Assembly (NCBI RefSeq): GCF_000237925.1
Contig: NW_017386072.1
Location: 1-64,000 of the forward strand
DNA length: 64,000 nt
Source: Schistosoma mansoni
Taxonomy: Eukaryota > Platyhelminthes > Trematoda > Strigeidida > Schistosomatidae
Reading direction: 5' to 3'
A program made the position numbers and the translations under genes. A model generated the notes under the pieces. That model saw nothing but the letters and a program-made list of their open reading frames with translations, made no database searches and was not told the origin of the DNA. This document shows positions 59,101-64,000 of this stretch, piece after piece (position 1 is the stretch's first letter; the number at the start of each line of letters is the position of its first letter).

Positions 59101-61117
59101 CATCTACCATTTCTGTATGAACTATATTTCCCTTTTCCTTAATTATAATCTTCATCTGGTTTAGGAGCTCATTTTTAACTAGAAGTCCTACCCTATTTAG
59201 AGTCTTAAGTCGCAAAACAGTGGCTTTTTAAAAAAGTTTACGAGGAGTAAAACCTACTTCTAATTGCGTTATGGAAAAATGTTGACAGACAGATAAAAAG
59301 CGTAGAACGACTAGTTCTAAAACCAGAATATTGGAATGATGGGTTAAAAGGTTGGTTTATCTGACCTCTAGCTACTTATTCAAACTATTTCTCAAGTATG
59401 GCAAAACAGTCAAGCGAGTAAAGCTGTCACCTATACATTACCAAATAAAAATGATATATCAGTTTGAAGTTGAGAATTTGGATTGACTGAGGTTAGAAAA
59501 TATGTTATGTGTGTCTAGCCACCACCAACCGAGTAATCCTATGCTTGGTAACATAGGTATAAATTAACGAAAATTTAGAAGCAATTGGACCATGAAACAT
59601 TCGACTGATTTTTGGGGGGTGTTAAGAGAAATTACAACTTTTGGATACGGTCTGTCGGGTGGATATAACCCAAGAAATGTCTCAAAAGACTTAGCCGTGA
59701 TACAGATTCCCAATCTACCTCCAAATATAAAAAACCTTATTCCATACTTTATTAACCTCCTTTCGACTGCATTTTTTCAGATTTCCGGTTTGCCACAACT
59801 ATCTGCACCATTATTTCCAACTAACTGTCGTGATTTTTAGCTACTTTATTATTTCTATCCTTATATGAAAGCAAACTAGACGTACAAATATGTGTCAAGT
59901 TCTTCTGTCCGTCTGACCGCATATCTATTAAACTTGTATTTTCTTTTTAATATTTGTCAAATTTTATCACTATGAAGTTTTATCTTTAATTCTTTGCATG
60001 ACGGTCTTTTTATTTTGTTTGTCCCATTATCTGGAGTTTTTATTTAATGATATATGAGTCCAACACTTGTTGAAATGAGCTCGGTTAATACTACGTTTTT
60101 TTCAGAGAACCACATAGCTGCGGCAGATTTACCACACATGCATCCAATACAAGTGGTGTGATTGTTTTAACAAACTGATCTTTATTAAACTACTAAGTCG
60201 TCTCAATTCATAGGTTTGAGAAAATGACTTAACAGCCACTTTAATGTTATGGGAAGCGTTAATCCGAGTATTCAAAACGTAAAGCTTTAGTTTACCCTTT
60301 TGGTCAGTGTTAAGAGTTTACATTCTAAACCAAGAGACTGAACTTGAAATCTCCGATAGCACATTTAGCTCTCAAAAAAGCCTGAATCAAGTTTTTTCAT
60401 GGTACTGAGTACGTTTATAAGCCATAGTTCATATTTTTCATAATGAATAGGTTTACAGAAATGTTAATATTATGGAGCGACTATTAACAAAACAATTACC
60501 TGAACTGCAACAGGAAGTCGTGATTTGATTTTTTTAACCTTCTTCTTTGCAGTTGCGTTTTCATCCTTAGAGGTGAATGTAAAACTATACTAAAGACTAA
60601 CCTGTACACCATAATCCATTTCAACCATATCATACTTCCCTTTGTGTTTTATAAAATTCCTTCTTTCTTCCCACGTATTTAGTGTTTTGTCTAGAAATCT
60701 ATTTTTTAAAATACGTTTACAACTTTAAAATCTTTCTCAATATACTTTTTTTCAAAACAATTCTTAGCAGCTTGTAAATTACAACCAAAAGTTTCAAGTT
60801 TATTTTGACCAGATTTCCCAACTCGACCCCAACGAAACCAGACTGAGTAATTATTTATACTTTCATCCTTCAAAAGCTGTATAATATAGTATTTATTGTT
60901 ATTATTTTGAACATTAGTCTAAGATAATCCATTTTATGGTTAAAAAACTACTTTTTATTACTTGATTTAGCATAACATCGTAAATATCATCGCCTTCATA
61001 ATAAACATAAGCTGAATCGACTTTAGCAACACATTCAACATCGACTGGTGCTTTGCCTTTGCAGATTGCACGCCTGAATGTACAGTCGTCTCCCACACTA
61101 TCAGCGGGACGCTTCAT
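45610..61117 (-). CDS. PARP2: Poly(ADP-ribose) polymerase 2-like, spliced
   Basis: Minus-strand join, 5' to 3': 61117-60962, 60918-60746, 60698-60602, 60565-60500, 58512-58199, 55408-55210, 53509-53385, 49274-49076, 47705-47581, 45766-45610; 536 residues. It is a DNA-break-activated NAD+ ADP-ribosyltransferase of the nucleus. Residues 17-135 form the WGR domain ([31 protein letters not shown] with WGR at 82-84), 155-290 the helical regulatory domain ([26 protein letters not shown]), 300-536 the ART domain. The H-Y-E triad is present: His382 in LLWHGSR, Tyr416 in GKGVYFADC, Glu513 in FNEYIVY. No zinc fingers precede WGR, and KGKAPVD...DVMLNQ fits PARP2 rather than PARP1. Human PARP2 has a longer N-terminal basic tail; here the ATG at 61117 is provisional because a good acceptor (ttccattgtag) ends at 61122 and upstream exons may exist. 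All phases agree. Confidence 0.93.
45828..46108. repeat. SINE-2 inverted element with 12-bp target duplication
   Basis: ATACAGAATATT is found at 45816-45827 and 46109-46120. The left 220 bp are a minus-oriented SINE-2 with A box TGGTCTAGTGG (46030-46040), a B-box-like GGTTCAAATC (45987-45996) and a hammerhead; the right 65 bp are a plus-oriented copy of the SINE 3' block. The head resembles a tRNA (tggtctagtggttaag as in tRNA-Glu). It lies in the last PARP2 intron. Confidence 0.78.
45917..45964 (-). ncRNA. Hammerhead-type core in SINE-2
   Basis: Minus strand: CGCTG, CTGAGGA, a short GTC/GAC stem II, GAAAC, and GTC followed by CAGTG. CGCTG and CAGTG pair as stem I with one G-U. All core boxes fit the hammerhead consensus; stem II is weak. 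Confidence 0.6.
46480..46765 (-). mobile_element. RTE family 2 fragment, old
   Basis: ctgggcatgcgtaacatatccg and surrounding bases align with the minus copies at 3219 and 15316. It lies in a PARP2 intron. Confidence 0.5.
46861..46945 (+). CDS. Possible first exon with signal peptide, antisense in PARP2 intron
   Basis: ATG opens [16 protein letters not shown], a hydrophobic leader with a short basic start, and at 46945 a donor-like ccag/gtataag follows in phase 1; without splicing the frame ends at 46980. Schistosome micro-exon genes start with such exons, but no further exons were found. Speculative. Confidence 0.2.
47285..47525. repeat. SINE-2 fold-back derivative without the tRNA-like head
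   Basis: Two SINE-2 3' blocks face each other: minus block 47285-47390 (aattcatgagtctatttaag, ctagaccgtc, gggactcctcag) and plus block 47390-47525 (cagtgcttccagg, gactcatgaattt, caatctccacaaac). No A or B box remains between them. Confidence 0.7.
47581..47705 (-). CDS. PARP2: PARP2 exon 9
   Basis: 125 nt, phase 0 to 2 ([11 protein letters not shown], then [14 protein letters not shown]), equal to the acceptor loop region HSTKGLGKMAP of human PARP2. Confidence 0.9.
48630..49062. mobile_element. RTE family 2 fragments, old, both orientations
   Basis: 48630-48690 on plus reads [17 protein letters not shown], similar to GKDGKSIDEVVKLHQL of the copy at 61715. 48830-49062 on minus resembles the post-RT part (gacagccatgaatc, aagctgttgcacagtatta). 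It lies just downstream of PARP2 exon 8. Confidence 0.5.
49076..49274 (-). CDS. PARP2: PARP2 exon 8: NAD+ binding core
   Basis: 199 nt, phase 2 to 0, with catalytic His (LLWHGSR) and Tyr (GKGVYFADC) and the signature [15 protein letters not shown]. Confidence 0.95.
49480..49905. repeat. SINE-2 inverted pair
   Basis: A minus half (49490-49610, with ggattcgaacccaggacc as B box) and a second minus tail piece (49640-49680) precede a plus half (49730-49905, ggttcagtggtctaaaagtt as A box region, tgtgttcaaatccc as B box). The tips are reverse complements (ggatggatgttagatcacc / ggtggtctaacatcc). Confidence 0.68.
50110..50145. repeat. (AT)n microsatellite
   Basis: 36-bp AT run directly at the 5' end of the family 3 LINE. 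Confidence 0.95.
50146..53135 (+). mobile_element. RTE/BovB-like LINE (family 3), near full length, inactivated
   Basis: The endonuclease frame opens in 50337-51206 ([22 protein letters not shown] where GDLN is usual, [15 protein letters not shown]). An in-frame TGA interrupts just before NVRTM near 50325. RT pieces are at 51572-52021 ([38 protein letters not shown]) and 52089-52661 (GVRQGCLLS, then FPDD in place of FADD, so the active site is altered); a stop lies in the DY.KAFDS motif near 52070. The post-RT part follows to 53135. It resembles the BovB-like domain annotated as craniofacial development protein 2-like. It lies in PARP2 intron 7, antisense to the gene. Confidence 0.87.
53385..53509 (-). 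CDS. PARP2: PARP2 exon 7: start of catalytic domain
   Basis: 125 nt, phase 0 to 2 ([18 protein letters not shown]). The acceptor cttgtcgaag is weak, so the first codons are less certain. Confidence 0.85.
54434..54726 (+). repeat. Retroposon R-A, old diverged copy
   Basis: ggttggtggatacag, aagggagttga, ccctaagaaaact, tagtgtggcgcata and the end tgtgcattaaataaacg follow the order of the full copies. Confidence 0.6.
55210..55408 (-). CDS. PARP2: PARP2 exon 6: end of helical domain
   Basis: 199 nt, phase 2 to 0 ([20 protein letters not shown], then [12 protein letters not shown]). Confidence 0.9.
55557..55953 (+). mobile_element. LTR-B copy in PARP2 intron 5
   Basis: tgttgtcccgataacaatag to ataaca, with the TATA-like ggtatataaactcag. 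About 100 bp before the end are missing compared with 5389. Flanks aaata and agata are a possible imperfect 5-bp duplication. Confidence 0.68.
56130..56540 (-). mobile_element. Decayed reverse transcriptase fragment, clade uncertain
   Basis: The minus strand reads [18 protein letters not shown] and [20 protein letters not shown], recalling the D..KAFDSV and G..QGDPLSP.LFN motifs of non-LTR RTs. It differs from the RTE and CR1 copies here and may be R2-like. The catalytic box is not found. Confidence 0.45.
57215..57625 (+). mobile_element. LTR-B copy, diverged
   Basis: ggtaacttctgagatctatt, tatgtttggaataaatgattc and aatcaactgacagggctagg align in order with 5389-5770. It is older than the other copies. 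Confidence 0.6.
58199..58512 (-). CDS. PARP2: PARP2 exon 5: helical domain
   Basis: 314 nt, phase 0 to 2. [30 protein letters not shown] and [15 protein letters not shown] are conserved; between them sits an extra segment of about 30 residues with [17 protein letters not shown]. Confidence 0.92.
58513..60499 (-). other. PARP2 intron 4, nothing recognised inside
   Basis: 1987 nt. No repeat family seen elsewhere in the window and no convincing ORF (58548-58790 and 59592-59840 show no known domain). Confidence 0.45.
60500..60565 (-). CDS. PARP2: PARP2 exon 4: basic linker
   Basis: 22 codons ([13 protein letters not shown]) joining WGR to the helical domain. It follows a 36-nt intron, the shortest in the window. 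Confidence 0.85.
60602..60698 (-). CDS. PARP2: PARP2 exon 3: end of WGR
   Basis: 97 nt, phase 2 to 0 ([15 protein letters not shown], then [11 protein letters not shown]). It follows a 47-nt intron. Confidence 0.9.
60746..60918 (-). CDS. PARP2: PARP2 exon 2: WGR core
   Basis: 173 nt, phase 0 to 2, holding KYYIIQLL and [12 protein letters not shown]. It follows a 43-nt intron. Confidence 0.9.
60962..61117 (-). CDS. PARP2: PARP2 exon 1 in model: start of WGR domain
   Basis: 52 codons, phase 0 at the end, with [20 protein letters not shown]. The ATG is provisional. Confidence 0.85.
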
Positions 61118-61714
61118 TGGTCTACAATGGAAGAAGATGGGATGTACACTGACACTAGTTTACAAGTAATCAAAAAGTTTTCAAGGTGATGACTTATTGG
61201 TATCTATAGTTATCATGAAAACCATTAGAAGTGATCAACTTGTTAGAAATATAGCAGTTCCAGTTTCACTATCTTTAGTTTCAGTGTTAAAGTATACAGG
61301 ATCTAGCCACAAAAAGGCCTGTATATAATGAGAAAGGGTGAATCTCATAAACTCAGTCCTAATAGCTAGAGGAATGAAGGAAAAAACGCATGAAGTAGTC
61401 AGACAAGTATCGAAATGTTTTGAACAAGCCTAGAAAGGCTTCATAAACCCAATCTCCCTATTTTGCAAATGTTAAATCTCAAACTTAGATTCTTAGTATA
61501 TACTAAGAAGCAGGAGATCTGAAATAACACAAAAGTTAGGACTAGTAAATGCCTCTGAAGTAAGGACGCGGTGTACTTGCACAACAGATATATTTTTAAA
61601 AGTGAAAGACGTGGTTCGAGTACAAAGAGGGAAACTTATTACAAAATAGTTTTATTCATAGTTCTGCAGGTTCAGATCGCGTGGGGCTTGCTCCTTTTCT
61701 CCTAATATGTTTAC
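61118..61714. other. Upstream region of PARP2; promoter or further 5' exons expected
   Basis: It contains the acceptor-like ttccattgtag next to the provisional start. No clear coding segment with the PARP2 N-terminal basic tail is visible. Confidence 0.4.
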
Positions 61715-63087
61715 ACATTTGTAATTACACACTTGACGCCGTTGATCGTGAGGTTCTATGGCAGTGTTTGTCACTGAAAGGAGTACCAAAGAAGTACATT
61801 AACCTCATCAAGGCTCTCTACTCGAACACAACTGGTCGAGTTAGAGCCTATGGCGAACTGTCATCAGAATTGGTTACCTCAAGTGGTGTTCGTCAGGGCT
61901 GTCCACTCTCCCCATTCTTGTTTAACTTTGTCGTTGACATGCTTTTAGAGATATCACTTTCATCATCTCAATCTCCTGGAGTTGAACTTTTACCAGGAGG
62001 CTCACTCGTTGACTTAGAATACGCCGACGACATAGTTTTATTCGGTGAAGACGCTGACAAAATGCAGTCTTCTGACCACTATAAGCAACAATGCAGGCAT
62101 GTTCGGGATGCGATTCTCTCCCTCGAAGTGCAAAATGTTACTTCAGGATTGGGTTGCATCGACACCTGAACTAATGATAGGGAGTGAAGTAGTTGAGCGT
62201 GTTGACCGCTTCACTTATCTTGGGAGTCTCATCAGCCCTTGTGGTCTGGTGTGTGACGAAATCTCAGCACGGATACAGAAGGCTCGTCTAGCTTTCGCCA
62301 ACTTGCGCCATTTATGGCGTAGGCGAGATATCCGTCTAGCAACAAAAGGACGGGTTTACTGTGCAGCAGTCCGTTCCGTCCTACTTTATGGTAGTGAAAC
62401 ATGGCCGATAAGAGTAGAGGATATTCGTAGGCTACTAGTGTTCGATCATAGGTGTCTTCGACGCATTGCTCGTATATCCTGGGACCACCGGGTAAGTAAT
62501 GCAGTTGTTAGGAAACGGGTACTAGGTAAGGACGGCAAATCGATTGATGAAGTAGTGAAACTTCATCAGTTGAGATGGTTGGGACGCGTGCTACGTATGC
62601 CCAACCACCGACTGCCCCGATGTGCAATGCTTTATGGTGTAGGAGCAGGTTGGAAGAAAGCTAGGGGCGGCCAGACCAAAACGTGGCATAAATCCATGAA
62701 GTCGCTGACAAGTGGACTGAGCCATGTTGGTAGGTGTAGACTACCTGGTTGGGATTCGCGAGATGATAGCAACCGATGGTTAGAGACCTTGAATGACATG
62801 GCTCAAAATCGTTTGCAATGGCGAAGGTGCATCCACTCTTTGTGTTCTGCCAAATCCTAATATTCTGAATTCCTCATGTCCCTATCCCTTTTCTCTTTCC
62901 AAATTTATTTCACCGTATTATACTCCTTCAATAACATCTTCAAACCCATATCTTTCACATAATACTTATACTCTTCTACTTCTACCAATATGGGATTTGA
63001 ATCGACAACTTCATCTCTGTGCTAATGTGGTATGGCAACTCGAACTGATGTACGTACGTACGAAGTTCTACGTTGTAACTGACTGAC
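61715..63087 (+). mobile_element. RTE-clade LINE (family 2), 5'-truncated, best-preserved copy
   Basis: It starts inside the RT (DAVDREVLWQCLSLKGVPKK), with SSGVRQGCPLSPFLFNF and an intact catalytic YADD (LEYADDIVLFGEDADK). A single frameshift at about 62060-62070 passes to the frame that ends at 62860 (DEISARIQKARLAFANLRHL, LRWLGRVLRMPNHRLPR, LETLNDMAQNRLQWRR). The 3' UTR ends in the tandem tail aactgactgac (63077-63087). Confidence 0.87.
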
Positions 63088-64000
63088 TTGGAAGCCAATG
63101 CTTCCGAGACCTGTGTGGGTAGAACGTATGTCTCCAAAAACACCTTAAATGTGTGTTACACGAATGCCCGTAGTCTTCGGAATAAGATGTCTGAACTAAG
63201 TTTGATGGTAGACGAATTAAATTCGGATATAATTGTTATCACCGAAACTTGGCTCACTGTAGATATAGACTGTTCTCCAGTCATTTCAGGCTACATCTGT
63301 ATCAGAAGTGATAGAGTTAGAAGTCGCAAGGGAGGAGGCATAATATTATATGTTAGGGATCACTTCCGCATAAACTCGATCATATCGGAGGCGCATGTAA
63401 GTGGTACGTGTGAGGTAGTATGTTGTACAATTAGGTCTAGAAACGGGTTAGTGACGATAGGAGGAATATTTCGTAGTCCGTGTTGTCTCGCTGACGACTT
63501 TATCCTAAGACACGTCTGTTCTTGGAGTAAAGCAGAATGTTGTCTCATCGTTGGAGACTTCAATGCACCCCATATAAACTGGATAGAGCTCACAGCTCCA
63601 GGTGGGGGTTTCGATAGCGTCCTTCTGTCATCAATTATTCAATGTGCACTTGTACAATGTATCGTTAAGCCGACGCATATAGACTTGGAACATAATCCGT
63701 CATTGATAGACCTTGTCCTCACACACCACTGTGAAGATATCGTCGACATTCAACACCTTCCCCCACTGGTGAATAGTGACCATGTCGTACTTTCCTTTAA
63801 GTTCCGGATACATGGTATAGAATTTGCATCTGCTCCACCCCGTCCTAATATATGGAGGGCTAATATTCCGGCAATAAGGGACTATGCTATCTCAATTGAC
63901 TGGTCGGTCGATGCTGATGGATCGATTGATGATGCATGGAATAGGTTTAAGTCTACGTTCGAATCCGTAACTCAACCGTTTATCCCATGGTCAGCACGTA
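63079..64000 (+). CDS. CR1-like LINE ORF2, endonuclease domain, open to the window edge
   Basis: The frame is open from a TAA at 63076-63078 to base 64000 (307 codons, partial); the first ATG is at 63187. It encodes an APE-type endonuclease: YTNARSLRNKM with the catalytic Asn, VITETWL with Glu, IVGDFNAPHINW with Asp/Asn, SLIDLVLTHH and NSDHVVLSFKF with Asp-His. All catalytic positions are intact, in contrast to the CR1-like copy at 26516-28800. The RT would follow outside the window. Homology begins right after the tail of the RTE copy, so the 5' end of this element is truncated or unusual. Confidence 0.87.
   Translation, partial: MTDLEANASETCVGRTYVSKNTLNVCYTNARSLRNKMSELSLMVDELNSDIIVITETWLTVDIDCSPVISGYICIRSDRVRSRKGGGIILYVRDHFRINSIISEAHVSGTCEVVCCTIRSRNGLVTIGGIFRSPCCLADDFILRHVCSWSKAECCLIVGDFNAPHINWIELTAPGGGFDSVLLSSIIQCALVQCIVKPTHIDLEHNPSLIDLVLTHHCEDIVDIQHLPPLVNSDHVVLSFKFRIHGIEFASAPPRPNIWRANIPAIRDYAISIDWSVDADGSIDDAWNRFKSTFESVTQPFIPWSAR

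Noticed and set aside
1-64000. CRISPR arrays, operons or other bacterial features
   Set aside because: None seen; spliced genes and the transposon types show a eukaryotic genome.

Overview
The window is nuclear DNA of a metazoan with spliced genes in AT-rich sequence. It most likely comes from a trematode of the genus Schistosoma. The reasons are the Sm-alpha-type SINEs carrying schistosome hammerhead ribozymes, an LTR element of the CsRn1 (Boudicca-like) type with a CHCC Gag box and a tRNA-Trp-like primer site, abundant RTE/SR2-like and CR1-like LINEs, and very short introns next to kilobase introns. I cannot decide the species. Two 200-N runs mark assembly gaps.

Three conserved single-copy genes were rebuilt exon by exon. 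MRPS5, the mitochondrial small-subunit ribosomal protein S5, lies on + (2659-11981, 5' end outside the window). RPF1, the Brix-domain factor for 60S ribosome maturation, lies on + (35952-39287, three exons). A PARP2-type poly(ADP-ribose) polymerase lies on - (61117-45610, ten exons) and converges tail to tail with RPF1. All splice phases agree across these models. In RPF1 and PARP2 the 5' introns are 36-47 nt, while later introns reach 1.4-4.1 kb and are filled with transposon debris.

Almost everything else is mobile DNA. Layout: 1-2308 SR2-like RTE LINE; 2659-11981 MRPS5 with SINEs, a solo LTR and LINE tails in its introns; 13345-16506 RTE and LTR remnants; 16901-19469 5'-truncated CsRn1-type element (copy A); 20525-28800 a CR1-like LINE on - that is split by a complete CsRn1-type element (copy B, 21175-26515) with identical 326-bp LTRs and a CAGT target duplication; 30840-33085 an older CR1-like copy; 34207-35590 short retroposons with clear target duplications; 35952-39287 RPF1; 39362-45417 solo LTR, retroposons and a 4-kb stretch without genes; 45610-61117 PARP2, with a near full-length but inactivated RTE/BovB-like LINE (50146-53135) in an intron; 61715-63087 RTE LINE, followed directly by a CR1-like endonuclease ORF that is open to the window edge.

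The observations most worth a second look are a canonical GGGAAAC -1 frameshift heptamer with a well-spaced stem in copy B gag-pol, inverted head-to-head pairs of hammerhead-bearing SINEs (one pair straddles an assembly gap), a family of short retroposons defined by 10-13 bp target duplications, and a basic insertion in the PARP2 helical domain.
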